This document shows positions 34,167-46,178 of a DNA stretch of 64,000 nucleotides, piece by piece. A program made the position numbers and the translations under genes. Position 1 is the first letter of the stretch. Every line of letters starts with the position of its first letter. Source of the DNA: Pinus tabuliformis (Eukaryota > Streptophyta > Pinopsida > Pinales > Pinaceae); NCBI GenBank assembly GCA_031772625.1, contig CM062816.1, forward strand, positions 829,920,556 through 829,984,555, written 5' to 3'. The notes beneath the pieces are model-generated. The model ran no database searches. It was not told where the DNA came from and worked only from the letters and a program-made list of their open reading frames with translations.

Positions 34167-35306
34167 TCAATTAAAGAATTTTTTCAAGATGAGGCCGTTA
34201 ACAGGAAGAGAATCTCTCTTTCCTGATAGATCTTGCAAAATGAAAGTAGAAGGGCCTATCTTCTCATTGATTTGAAATAGTCCAAGCCACATTTTCTGGA
34301 ACTTTGTGTGTTTTCCTTTATCCTCATGGACTTTGTCCCATTTCAAAACTAGATCACCAACTTGCAATTGTTTTGAACTGGTTGAAGTTGTATCAAAGGA
34401 TGACTTGATAATTTGCTGATGTTTTGCATGTAGAATCCTGGCTTTTTCCCTTTCTTCTTCTAATTTCAAAATTTGATCGTGTCTTAGTTGAACAGAAGAT
34501 GAGGGACTTTCTTAGATAAACTACACTAAGGCTAAGGATGGAAGCACTAAGTTAGCTGGTATGACAGCTTCCTTTCCATACACTATATTGAATGGAGAAG
34601 TGCCTATAGAGGTTTTCTGAGTTATTCTGTCAACCCAAAGTGCAAATACCAAAGATTTATGCCAGTTCTTATGATTATGTTCAATAGTTTGCTTAATAAT
34701 TCTAATAAGGTTTTTATTGGTGGATTCTGCCAACCCATTACCCTGAGGGTAGTAATTTGCAGAATACCTCAATTTAAATCCTCTTTTGATAGTGAACTCA
34801 AACATAGAATTTCCAGAGAAATAAGATGCATTATCAAAAACAAGAGCATTTGGGACACCAAACCTGGTAATGATGAATTGATCTATGAATTCCATAATTG
34901 CCTCAGAATTTGTTGTCTTTAAAGGAATCGCTTCAACCCACTTAGTAAAGTAATCAGTGGCAGTAAGGATATACTTATGCTGTTTGGATGAATGTGGAGT
35001 GATTTCTCCAATGATGTCCAATCCCCATTGCTCAAATGGTTGCTCAATGTTGACTGGTTGCAAAGGGAAAGCTGGCTTTCTTTGTCTTCCACTGGAGGTT
35101 TGACAGCTTTGACACTTCCTTACATATTCATGAGCATCTCTGAACAAGGTGGGCCAATAGTATCCAGCATGAATGATTTTGTGAGTTGTGGTGTCAGCTC
35201 CAAAATGTCCTCCTGCTGGTCCATCATGAAGTTCCTGCAAAACCTTTAATGCTTCAGGTTTTTCTAAGCATCTTAATAAAATTGAATCATAATTTCGCCT
35301 AAACAA
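34167..35306 (-). pseudogene. E2 integrase
   Basis: Zinc finger HDGPAGGHFG...KCQSCQ, then the DDE core: GLDIIGE, LVFDNASYF and NGLAESTNK. A stop after LPSLALV (34521) separates the C-terminal part (34167-34469), which has VGDLVLKWDKVHEDKGKH and ends ILKKFFN. It is close to the E1 integrase in every block, and both zinc-finger cysteines of the last pair are kept. No chromodomain follows. Confidence 0.88.
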
Positions 35307-35420
35307 TACGCCATCTATAATTGTAAAGTTTTTTGCTTTTAATCTAATGGCACGTTTGTTTTTATAGGAGAGATTGGAAGGAGCGTACCCATTTCTTAGA
35401 TAGAAAATCAGATCTGTATA

Positions 35421-36806
35421 CTATGATTCAGAACCTGTGGTACTTATCTGATTGATTTCTTCAGTATCTTCTGTATTTTCAGGTTCTTGAATGTTGGATG
35501 CTCCTGCTAACAACCTGCAAAAACCTTGGCCTTTGAAAATCTTCGTTGGCTTGATTTCCAAGTCATATTCTTGTAATGTTGTGACCCAATTTGCTCTCTT
35601 TTCTCCTAATTCCCTTTGAACCAGTAATTGTCTTACTGCCGAAAAAGGAACTATAACTTTTGTATGAGATTTTAAGAGGAAGGGCCTATAGTGTTTTATG
35701 GCTTTGTACACAGCAAAGGCTTGTTTTGCAACTTCTGAATAATTCAGTTCAGCACCTTGAAGATTTGAGCTGTAAAACTAAATGGGTGCTTCCAAGTTTT
35801 GATCATTGATTTGATTCAATACTGCTGCATATGACGAAGCGGATGCGAGGGTATATAGTATGAAATGATTAGAAAAATTGGGAGTGCTTAAAGCAGGGGC
35901 ATTAATTATTGATTGCTTGATGGAGTCAAATGCCTCCTTTTCTGCAAATCCCCATTTAAACACTGAATTTTTCTTAATCATCATTTGCAATGGTAAAATA
36001 ATCTGGGAAAAATCCAGAACAAAACGTTTAACAAAGTTAATCTGACCCAAAAATGACTGCATGGTTTTTTTATTATGGGGAAATGGAATTTCAGAAATCT
36101 CTTTAATTCTGTCTGGATCAATATAGATACCATCTTTTGAAACAATGAAGCCTAAAAGTTTTCCTTTATTAAGGGAAAAAAAGGACTTCTTTGGATTAAG
36201 AGAGACACCATATTTTCTACACCATTCAAAGATTTGTTTCAAATCATGTACGTGATTAGACATTTTCTTGGAAAATACAGTAATATCATCTAAATAGACA
36301 ACTATTGATTTATTAAGCAATCCTTTGAACGCTATGTCCATGGCTCTCTGAAATGTGGCTCCTGCATTGATGAGTCCAAAAGGCATCTTTTGGTAGGCAT
36401 AAGTTCCCCACTTAGTTCTGAAGGTCGTTTTAAGCCTGTCATCAGGATGAACCAGTATTTGGTTATATCCTGAAAAACCATCTAAAAAGGACATTAGTTC
36501 TGAACCAGCTACTGAATGTAATGTTTGCTCCATAGTAGGTAAAGGGAAGTTATCCTTTTGACTTGCCTTGTTAAGATTTCTGAAATCAATACAAATCCTG
36601 ATATCGCCATTTTTCTTCCGAACAAGCACCATGTTGGAAACCCAGTTTGAATGTCTCACAGGAAAAATTATCTTAGCCTTTAAGAGTTTATTTAATTCAG
36701 CCTTTATTTGACTCTCAAGGTTAGGATGAATCTTTCTTAACTTCTGTTGTACTAGTTTTTTGTTTAGAAAGCATTGGAATAGTATGTTGAATAATTGATG
36801 TATCAT
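35421..36806 (-). pseudogene. E2 reverse transcriptase and degenerate RNase H
   Basis: RT has NGDIRICIDFRNLNK, MPFGLINAGATFQRAM and the catalytic VVYLDDITVF, so it looks competent. An in-frame stop (35778) falls inside the following RNase H. That RNase H has lost its four acidic residues: YTLAS for DAS, AKQAF for EKE, IVPFSAV for TDH, and GQGFCRLL for VADAL. E1 has the same pattern of loss. The frame shifts from the upstream part near 36755, beside a T-run on the + strand. Confidence 0.88.
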
Positions 36807-38095
36807 ATGTTTTCAAATCATCATATTTCCAAGCGAAGATATACTTGTTTTTTGTTAACAGCTTAATGAATGCTGTTCTTTCTTCTATAGAAAGTCCTAG
36901 TCCTAAATTGATGTTTTGAGGGTTCTCATCAGTACCTAGGTTTATCAATTCAAATCTTAAAGTGGAACTCTGGATTTTTGAATTGGTCACCTGTTTAAAC
37001 CTATCTTTAATATCATAAATATCTTCAAGCTTGACCACTGGTTTTGGTATTGAGTTTCCCTCTTGCTTTTCCTTCATCTGAAGGTCATGATCGCTTTCAT
37101 CAATGATTTGGCCATCATAGGACTTGTCAGAAGTCAACAAGCTTAAAATGTCTTCATCATGATTGAACACTCTCCAATTGGTGACATTATCGGGGATCGA
37201 TGGTCTAAAAATTAACTCTACTGAAAATCTATCTGGGCTATAATCTTCGGATGGTAGGAGTCTGGAAGCAACATTAGCTAACAGGTCTGCTGCTGCATTC
37301 TGGGACCTAGGGATGGGAGAAATATTGAATGCTAAAAATTGAGAGGTGAGTTCCTGTACCAGAGACTGATAGTGTTTGAGATGACCAGAGAGGCAATGAA
37401 TTGTATTTCTCACATGTTTAATAACAATCTCTAAATCACCAAACACTTTCAAATATTGAACCTTGAGGCCAATCGCTTTGTAGAGCCCTTGGACTAGGGC
37501 CTCATATTCAGCTGTATTGTTTGTGCATTCAAATTCCAATCTGCATGATAACATAGTTTTTTCTCCCTGAGGGCTAACCAAAATACATCCTGCTCCCGAG
37601 CCTTCACTAGACTTAGACCCGTCAAAATATAGTGACCAAAATAAAGAATTATCAATAATTTTATTTACAGTTTCCTCATTAATATTAAAACATCTTGACC
37701 TATCTGTTTGTGAAAAAATTTCGATCTGAGATGTGAAATTATTAACTGGGAAAGGAGATGGTTGTGCGGTGAAGTTGCCAAAGAATGATTCAGATGAATA
37801 ATTCCACTATTGGTTGGTTTTCTTGTTCAAACTCGGTAACTGTATGGGTCATGTGTTTCTCCCGATCAATCTTGATCTGATTCGATTTACCTTTATAAGG
37901 TAACCACATATGAGACCAATCGGTGGAAATATAACCGTGGAGTTTTTCGGACCAATCTCTACTTAAAATCAACCCATAAAATGCAGGTATATCAGCGATC
38001 AAAAGATCATTTCTTTGAACTACTCTAGGATCAGCCGATAACCTGATAGTTACTGAGTTGATTTCCCCTAAAACCTGGACCTTAGTTCTATCCAA
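36721..38095 (-). pseudogene. E2 protease C-terminus and extra (archaeal-type) RNase H
   Basis: 38095-37790 is the end of the protease in a shifted frame (LSADPRVVQRNDLLIADIP). From about 37630 a second RNase H domain follows in another frame: YFDGSKSSEGSGAG, NNTAEYEALVQGL, VFGDLEIVIKH and NAAADLLANVAS. All four catalytic acidic residues are present. It lies upstream of RT, in the same place as in E1. The rest leads toward RT (DDLKTYDTSIIQHTIP). Confidence 0.87.
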
Positions 38096-38133
38096 CTGTA
38101 CAATATGAATTGCAGACTTTTGGGGTTCAATGT

Positions 38134-40173
38134 TCAGTTTGGAACAAACTGTTCAGCTGGCATTATATTAGAGGAAGCCCATGAGTCAATCAAACAGTTG
38201 TGTAGGTTTCTATTATAGATCTCATAGGTTAAGAGGAAGGATGGAGTATGAGAATTTGATCTATCCCCAATTAAGACTGCGTCAGTAGCTTCCACTCTAC
38301 CAGAAGGCGGTTGGCCTGAATCATTAGCAACTTTGGACAATACAGCATTGGGAAGAGGTGAAGAAGGAACGGCATTTAACTCTTTAAGAAGCAACTTCTG
38401 CTGTTGTTTGAGTTTGCTAAGTTCAAACATAGTAATATTCACCTTAGTCTTCTTCATGTCTTCGATAATATTGTAGTCCATAGAATCTGATACTACCAAT
38501 GTCTTAGATTTTGAAGGTAGATTTGAAGATGATGGTTGATTTTGGGATGGTGTTGCCGAAGCTTTCTTTGTAGGAATATTTTTTTTGGTAGTAGAGGAAC
38601 CTGCATTCCTTTTCTTCAAAGTTGTTTGGACAGGTTCAGGAGTGCTTTTACTCCTAGTAGTCACGGGGAAAGCTTCTTGTTCGTTTTCTGTATCGGAAGT
38701 GGGCAAAATAAAATCCCACATCCCATGGCATTCGACAGTCTCTTCTTCTTCAGGTTCCTTGGATGTCAAGACTGTTTCATCTTCTTCTTCTTCTTCAAGA
38801 TCTGAATCGGCATTGGATATAACATTTGGTGGTTTTGATTCAGTTTTCTTGAAATTCCTAAATGGCCTTTTTGTTGAAGTTTCTGCTACTTGCTTTTTGA
38901 TTTCAACCATTTCATTTGACATAGTCTTGAGGACTTTCTGTAAACCTTCCATATCATATGGATCTTTAGGAGTTTTCTTCTTTGAATCATCTTTGAAAGA
39001 AACTTTTTTGGATTTTCCATCTTCAAGATTAGCTTTCTTTTCTGGAGAATTAAAACGTTTCTCCACAACAAGTGCTTCTTTCATGTTTTCAGCTAAAGTT
39101 GGTTTTGCAACCCTGTCTACAAAGATAGCTATATTGGAGGGTAGGGAAGTTATATACCATTCACTTCTGATTTGCTCACTTGGTTTGGAGGCTGTTGGAA
39201 TCTTATTCAAGAGTTTATTGAATCGTGAGTTGAATTCTTTAATCGGTTCCTTATGCTCTATCCTAAGATTGGAGAGATCATTGATCAATGTGGCTAAAGA
39301 TCTATCATCACCATACTTAGTAAGAAACTGTTCTTCGAAAATGTTCCAACTGGTAATGGATCCAGAGGGCAGGGAAAAATACCAAGATCCCGTTGATCCT
39401 TACAAAGTGTAAGGGAAAAGCCTAACGACAACATCTTCCTCTGTTACTCCTTTCAAATTAACTGATAGCATGAAGTTGTTAATATGTTCTTCGGCTTGTG
39501 TTCTAGCATCTGGATTAAACTTGGGTAACCATTTTTCAGGAGAATCAGGCAATGCATGTAATGGTGTAGGTATATTGACCGCACTGGGACTATTCCATGG
39601 ATCTGCCATTGAAACACTAGTAGTGGATGATATTGATGATGAAATTCCAGATGTTTGGGAAGGAATTGATATTGAGGATTGGGCAGGTTGGGATGTTGAA
39701 GTTCCTGATCCCTTATGAACAACAATATGTAATGAGGGAGTGGATGGCTGAATTCGCACTGGGGAAGATGAGATGGAAGATGTGGATGAGAATGTTTCAC
39801 TTTCAGATCCTTCAGTGTTCTTCTTTGCCCTTTTCCTTTTAGGTAAGGGAAACTAAGTAGGTTCGATACCGAGCTTTCCGCTCTGAAGTCTGGTGAGAGG
39901 ATGAGGTAGATTGAATTGCGAAGTCTCGCTGCCTTGAGATACCTCAGATTTCTGTGGTGATATCGAGAAGCCTTGAAGTTTATGGATGAGTAACTGAACT
40001 TCAGGGGACTTAGGACTTAATCTTTCTGGAGTATTGTGGGCTTTAGCAGTGGTAGTTGATTCCTCTTCTTCTCGCTTGGATGCTGGAGAACCAGCATGCA
40101 ATTGGGAAGTGCGAGGTGATGTGGAGGGAGATTTACTCTTAGAATGGATTGTAGGTTTGGGTTTGCTCGCCAT
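38134..40173 (-). pseudogene. E2 gag and protease start
   Basis: An ATG 29 bp after the PBS opens MASKPKPTIHSKSK, followed by a Ser/Pro-rich N-terminus. In-frame stops lie at 39853 and 39400. The capsid domain spans about 39560-39100 (LPKFNPDARTQAEEHINNF, then LRIEHKEPIKEFNSRF). A basic linker and a poly-acidic stretch follow, without a CCHC knuckle. The protease motif reads LIDSWASSNIMP: the Gly of DSG is Trp, which should destroy the enzyme. Confidence 0.87.
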
Positions 40174-40184
40174 TCACAGTTCAG

Positions 40185-40202
40185 GCCCTCCTTCTAGCAC
40201 CA
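40185..40202 (-). other. E2 primer-binding site (proposed)
   Basis: On the - strand TGGTGCTAGAAGGAGGGC begins 4 bp after the LTR end GCATCAACA. It starts with TGG as expected for pairing with a tRNA CCA end, and the gag ATG follows at once. I cannot name the tRNA. It differs from the E1 site. Confidence 0.55.
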
Positions 40203-40517
40203 AAAATGTTGATGCCACGAAAATCGCTGCATCAACATCGGGGATAACCACCCGGTCCGGACCTTAAAGGCAGCGCCTTTTACGTTTGGTATGGTGGCTC
40301 CGACTGGATATAATGGCACCAGTTTCCCAATGATTGGTAAATGGGATGAATAAATGATTGATTTTCTAATATCTAATGATGATGGATGAATGATATAATT
40401 TAAAAGTAAAATATAAACAACTATTCTATCCCAGGAAATTGCTGCTTTTAGTGTAACTCTGGATGGTCTTCATTCACAAATAGGCATATAGATGACCTTT
40501 GTTGGTAAATAAAGATG

Positions 40518-40600
40518 TTTATTCATATGATAATTACTAAGCCCAAATAGTTGAACAAAGCAATCAAGCAAACATTATTACACTATTTCTCATTTATATC
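40518..40600 (-). promoter_or_regulatory. E2 LTR core promoter and polyA signal (proposed)
   Basis: On the - strand GATATAAATG (40600-40591) is a TATA-like box and AATAAA follows at 40523-40518, a spacing like that of E1. The left LTR keeps the TATA-like box (22665-22674), but its polyA hexamer is altered. If correct, U3 is about 4.5 kb and includes the ORF. Confidence 0.4.
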
Positions 40601-41101
40601 ATAGACATAGACATGAGTGAAAGAATAACAGTCCTCAGACATCCAATAGTGAAAAGTACAAGGCTTGCTGTTAAAGCACATATATATATTCAATGATAGC
40701 AAAATTTAAACGAATGCAAATTCATATAAAAATGACAGGAGAGCATAGATAATAGTACCATATGTTTATTCGAGTCGCTCCCAATATTAATCGCATTCAC
40801 ATTCATTTTTCCAACTTAGAAAACACTTCCACAAGAGGCAATAGTGCACAGATTATCAAAGCTTTCTTTGTCAAAAATCAGAATATTGGCCCAGTCTTTA
40901 TAAAAAAATAGTTTAGAAGCACAATAGTGTGACTTCCTGATTTGAGTTTATACAAAAACTGAGGACCCTTTCCAATGCATTGAAAGGGCCTATAAATACT
41001 AATTAAACTAACTAATTACAAAATAAAACTGCTAATAAATTGGTACAACTATGCTATGAAGATCTCCTCAAAATCAGCTTGTCTTTAGTCGGCAGCATGA
41101 T

Positions 41102-44100
41102 TCATTGCTTCGAATGATCTCCCTTCGGCTTGAGCTGGCAGATTTCTAACATCGGTTGCAACTCTGGGGGGCGGCTTAGGCGAGAATTCAGTTGAGCTGA
41201 GTATGTGGCATCTTGTATCTCGGGGATCATGCAACTGATAGCATCAGTTAAACACTTGAGCGCGGCCCTCTGACTGTATGGCTTGATTAGGAAAAACCAA
41301 AAGGTATCCCAAGTTAGACTTTGGATACCAGCGATTAATCTTCCTTTCTTTTCCAGCTCCTGGTTGCCTGTTAGTTCCAAAGCTTTGGCCGATGTTAATT
41401 TTCCTGGGTTACACTGAGAAATCATATTAGATAGATAAAGAGTGTCGTTGACAAATTCAATTAAATTACCAGTAGATAACCGACATCTCGAGGTTTCTCT
41501 TTCTGCCTTCATTAATTGAGTCTGCCACTCTAGGAACAGGATGTCTTTGTGTGCTTCAATAATTTTGGGCAGGTCTGAAGCCTGTCCTTCAAGGGAGTCT
41601 TGCCAGGCGAGGAAATTGGTTAAGGTTTCATCGGCCTGTTCCAATTCCTGTCTGGCTTCAACTGATTTATCCACTATAGCTGTAGTAATTTCACAAAGAG
41701 GTTCAGCCAAAGAAATTTTATGACATAGCAGTCTCAGTTGTGTAATCAATGCTTTATTGATTTGTAGAGCTTCTGTTTTGAATTCTGCTATTTGAGGAAG
41801 GCTCCTGAACTTTTCCACTTCTTGTGACAGTTGAGCGATTTGCTCATCCTTAGTCTTGCTCATTTGTTCGTTCATTGCCTTTAATTTGGCCACTGCTTCA
41901 GACAGTTCCTTCTGTTTCTGCACTGCACTTGAATCTATCCTCTGTTTCTCTTTGTGTAATTGCTCAGTTAATTGGTTGTTGGTCTGTCGCTGTGCTACTG
42001 GCTGTTGCTCCAATTTATCTATTTTCCGTTGTGCTTCGGACACCTGCAGTTGCAATGAATCAATCATTTGATCTTTTTCCTTGAGGAGACTGCTCACTTC
42101 CGAAGCCTTATCCATTGTGGTTGTCGAATATGCTCCGGCATACTGGGAGATTTTTGTAAGGTCATCAGAAGGGTTCAGTTCCTCCTTCCACACCATGTTA
42201 GCCATCTCTGTTTGATCTAGCAAAAGGGAAGATTGATCAAGTCTTTTCCTTTTCCTCTATCTTTTCACCACAACCCTGTGTTTAGGGCTGTAAAAGACAC
42301 CTAGTGGTGGTATGTCTTCTACCTGTAAAACAATTTGATCCGATGGATCTCTGGGGATTATCTCTGCATCCTTACTGCTGGGTAGGCCGTTGGTTCCTTC
42401 CATCGGAACCGTAGTTGTGGTTGTTTCTTGGCTGACTGTCACTTGAGGCTTGCCGAATCCTGGTGGAGTCTCGGGATTATTAATAATAGAGTCAAATTGT
42501 TGCCACTCCTAGAGGAGTTTTGGATCAATTTGAGTCTCCAAATCAATGACTTCACTGTCATGCTTCTTCCCTTTTTCCTGCTCTTTTTCCTGCTCCTTTC
42601 CTTTCTCCTGCTCTGTTTCTTTTTTGGGAATTTCTTTTGTAGCGGGAGGCTCGTCAGTACTCTTCTGCCCAGGCTCGCTTGACTTAATTGTTGGTGTAGT
42701 GGCCAACAAGTCCAGAGGCAAAGTTTGCAACCTCTGCTCTTTGAGCCTATTGAATTCCACCAGTGCTTCATCATTATATCTCATTCTAGCCAATGTTTTA
42801 ACCTGAGACAAGGATTCTGCTGAAGAAAATAAATCATCAAATTGATATTTTCATGGTCAAACTTTGTGAGTTTGGCCTGTTCGAGCACATTGTAGGCAAC
42901 CTTCTGGGGATCGAATTGCCTACTAGGGATGGTCGCAAGGTTGAGCACATTAATTTTGCCTGCCTCCTTCTCAGCATGTTTCCAATCAAGTATGGTGTAA
43001 ACACCACATCTTAAAGGGAATACGGGCCATAGCTGCTTTTTGGAAGTCCTAAGAGTTTTGGACATTCCAACGGTTGTGATTTGGTAGGCTAATTCACGAG
43101 CCAACAGTTTATCGGGTACATATAATGGGAGAACATGGGGTTTTGTGGCACTGCCAAACACCCATATATACGTGAATTTTTCTTCCCCGAACCAATTCCC
43201 CACTGCAGTTAAATCAATTTCGGCCTCCTCGGAAATTCTTGGGGCAGGCCTATCAAAGATAGCATAATAAATGGGCAACATAAAACCATTACAGATTTGA
43301 TATAAGTGGTCTTTGTAATGTGCCTTCCATAACATCTGATGGTAGATGTGAATTGGTTTGGGGTCCTGTGGTGTCCACCTCCACCCGAGTATCGGGTATT
43401 CAGAATTAAAACAAAGCATATCCATGACATAAGCACTGTAATAGAAGGGAGGGATAGTCCGGGTAGTTTTGCGTGAATTGAATCTAAAATCAAGAATTGC
43501 AGAGGCTAATTTATCAGACAATATATTGGCCCAATCCATGATATAACTACTAGTTGCCGCTTCCATTAAAGGAACCATTTCGATATCAAATCTTGTAGAA
43601 TCATGCATCCCCCATATCCTACACATCATCGCCCCAACGTAACAATAAGGAGATGCTAAGGAATCCACGGAGTACTTACCCGATGACTCGTGTTTGTGCT
43701 TTGCTAGATTCTATCTCCACTGTCTAATTGGGGCTGATTCCGTCTCATTTTCATCTGCGAATTTCTTTAGAAAAGCTTTGTTGTATTTCTTCTCTGGCTC
43801 GGGCAAATGGTACATTGTCCTCAAGTTGTCAGGCTGGAACGAACCGAAAACTCTTCCATCAATTGTGCAAAAGGTCCTATTAGAAACAGGAATTTGTTCA
43901 ACCACCCATCTGACCACATCAGTGTAAGGGAGAATTTTCTCCCGAGCTGCTATCATGTGTAGAAACGAGTCAACCAAAGCCTTTAGCGAAGCTTCTGCCT
44001 TGTTGGTTGACTCTGCAGTCGCTTCTTCTTCTGTTTCCTCTGGTTCTTCAGCCTCAATCAGATTATAAATGCTTTGCCAACTGGTATTTTCCAGGCCGAG

Positions 44101-44241
44101 ACATGTAGTGTCTGAAATCAATCCCTTCTTGCTTGGTCCTGGGTCACTGGTGGGTTGGATAATGACTACAGGGGTTGCTGCCGCAGCGGACCTCTTAGAT
44201 TTCTTCCCCATTTGCTTAAAAGTTGAAACTTCGACGGAATA
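41102..44241 (-). pseudogene. E2 LTR-encoded protein, right copy
   Basis: About 1,046 codons in U3. The frame opens after a splice-acceptor-like sequence; the first ATG is at 44211 (MGKKSKRSAA). It is interrupted by a stop near 43709, a frame break near 42850 and others near 42510 and 42250. The last open part (42223-41102, 373 codons) is almost entirely heptad-rich coiled coil (EKQRIDSSAVQKQKELSEAV...). The N-terminal region matches the left copy and more distantly the E1 LTR ORF. The tail EIQDATYSAQLNSRLSRPP is conserved between copies. No known enzyme motif; structural or accessory function unknown. Confidence 0.75.
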
Positions 44242-44439
44242 CTACACAAGGAAGGAAGACCAGCGTGATACAAAGGAACAGATAGCAAGAGTCGATATGA
44301 AAGAGTATGAATAAAAATCACGATAAAAATTGCCGCAGATAGAATCTAAGTGGAAAATCTCGGCATAACTCCTTCATTAATTGGCTGCTTCATCTGTCAG
44401 TGATGATAAGGGAGCTTTTAAATAATCCATCATAACATA

Positions 44440-44930
44440 TATTGATTCAAGCGTGGCTTATATTTTGGCGGTTAATCGCATTTGATGATTGGCGTCGTGA
44501 AAAGGAGGATTTACATAATAATCCAAAATATCGTTCAATCACCGAAGGTGATATAATGCATGCCAATATTTATTATTTTAGAAATACATGCCTTGTTTTA
44601 ATGTATCGCAACCGGGGTAGGGCTTGGGTTCCTTTATTTGTGCCATTGCGAATCGTCAATCGCCGATAGCGATATGCCTCATCGCGTCGGGGGATTTGAG
44701 GGTGGCTCAATTAACGCAACACTTACCAATGCCGATTGCCGATAGCGATGCCTTTATCGCATCGGAGGAATGGGGAATGCTTTATAGGTGATGTGCTTTG
44801 TCTTTCCCCGATATCCGATAGCGATTTCCCTTTTCGGATCGGAATTATTCAATGTGCCTTTACTTATGTTCCTTTTGTTATTGCAATATGCGATCTTGCG
44901 ATCGCTTTATCGCAATAATAAAAGCTTTAT
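44440..44930 (-). promoter_or_regulatory. GCGAT/ATCGC-rich block near the start of E2 U3
   Basis: More than ten GCGAT or ATCGC words, including GCCGATAGCGATG, CCCGATATCCGATAGCG and TGCGATCGC, lie in otherwise AT-rich DNA between the LTR start and the LTR ORF. The left LTR has the same block at 32396-32872. It may be a protein-binding array or enhancer; role inferred. Confidence 0.35.
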
Positions 44931-45135
44931 AATTTGTTTTTTTAAAAAGGCCCTTTTCTCATTGTTTTCAAAAGGGAAATCATATTTCAATTGGACTTTT
45001 TATGAGGGTTTTTTTCCTAATAATAAGTAAATACCAATTTATTGACATATCTATGTTTAAAAGGGACCCATTTCCTATTATGATTTCAAAGAAAAATTTT
45101 ATAAATGGGGGGTTGTTGTACAGCACAACACCAGC

Positions 45136-46173
45136 ACAGAGTATCAGTAGAAGACAGCTGTAAACCGACTCGCAGAACCTACCTCCAGCACATTCGACAA
45201 AGATGGAACAACCAGCACAGCATCGATTCATCTTTTCCCTATTTTCGAGACTGTTTATCTCTATCTTTTGTAAAAAAGGGATTAATCATCACTAGATATT
45301 ATCTCTATCAGATATTTTGTAAGATATTTTGATATTTTGTATAAATACCCCCCCAAACGAAGTATTTGGGGTTGGTGGGTATTCATAGATTTTGGCTGTA
45401 ATACTGAAACTTTTGGAATAAAAAGTTGTTGGAACCATCTGTTGTCTGGCTTACTGGATGAGGAATTGATGCAGAAGACTTGTCACAGAATTCTTGAATT
45501 AAACTCCGGATCAATAAGTCCCCTATATCTCATGTTTTACAATTTTCTTGTTTACTATATCATCTGTTTCATAATCTGAATGGTAAAGAAAAGGATTAAT
45601 TCAGAATTTGCTTAAACTGCACTCTGTCTTCAATCTTTATTATTCTCTGTGTTTTCTTCAGAATTAATATAAGCAGTGAATTCTTAGTTGCTCCTGCTTC
45701 CTGATTCTTGCATTTTGACTATTTGCTAAGGAATTCTTAATTCCTCCTTACCGGTAATCATCCATTTTCTCTCTTTCAACATGCTGAAGGATTCTTAATT
45801 GCCCTTCATCCATTGAGTCCATTCCATCTGATTCCAGATTGTATTTGTCCCATGTTTGACTACCTTGCTCTGTGATACAATCCTGTGTTAAGAAACCAAA
45901 TCCATAAAGCCATCCTTCTTTGACTCCATCATGCCCAATGGACTGAACTATTCAATTTGCCTCATTGTTCTATTGAATTCCACCACCCAAACCCAAAACA
46001 AAACCCTTGAACTTCACAACTAGCCTAACATATTTCAAAACAAAGCTAAATCATAAAGAGAGAGCCCTCTCTGGATGCAGATTGGCTAGAATCTCTATCT
46101 AAAAGATTGGTTTGTGGTTACCTCGGTCGTATTCCCTTTCTTACTACTTTGAGGAACAACCTGAGTGATAACA
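45136..46173 (+). repeat. E1 3' LTR, right part (after E2)
   Basis: It matches about 7704-8741 of the 5' LTR, including the TATA box (45340-45347) and AATAAA (45417-45422), and ends GTGATAACA. The E1 target duplication CTACA follows at 46174-46178. Confidence 0.92.
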
Positions 46174-46178
46174 CTACA

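Larger units (their letters stand above)
22281..45130 (-). mobile_element. E2: second giant Tat-like gypsy retrotransposon, nested in the E1 3' LTR
   Basis: Flanked by CCAGC (22276-22280 and 45131-45135). On the - strand each LTR begins TGTTGTGCTGTACAACA and ends GCATCAACA. Gag-pol and the LTR ORF all lie on the - strand. Without E3 it is about 17 kb: LTRs of 4,924 bp (right) and 4,921 bp (left, E3 removed) and 7.1 kb internal. The polyprotein order equals that of E1, but the sequence is clearly diverged, so it is another family of the same lineage. It is dead because of frameshifts and stops. Confidence 0.93.
40207..45130 (-). repeat. E2 5' LTR (right copy, 4,924 bp) containing an ORF
   Basis: On the - strand it runs from TGTTGTGCTGTACAACA (45130) to GCATCAACA (40207) and matches the left LTR minus E3. 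The ORF (44241-41102) lies in U3, upstream of the TATA-like box near 40595. Confidence 0.93.
2017..46173 (+). mobile_element. E1: giant Tat/Ogre-like Ty3/gypsy LTR retrotransposon with nested insertions
   Basis: Both LTRs begin TGTTATGCTCC and end GTGATAACA. The element is flanked by the 5-bp duplication CTACA (2012-2016 and 46174-46178). The primer-binding site (PBS) follows the 5' LTR and gag-pol lies on the + strand. Without the nested elements it would be about 20 kb: two LTRs of about 6.7 kb and an internal region of about 6.5 kb. Later insertions are a small LTR element (14328-15655) in the integrase gene and E2 (22281-45130) in the 3' LTR. Placement in the Tat lineage rests on the extra RNase H domain, the Arg-tRNA-type PBS and the integrase type. 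The coding region has nonsense codons, so this copy is dead. Confidence 0.93.

Noticed and set aside
38585..39412. 275-codon + strand ORF
   Set aside because: It is the antisense of E2 gag; its Ser/Phe-rich composition is a shadow of the coding strand.
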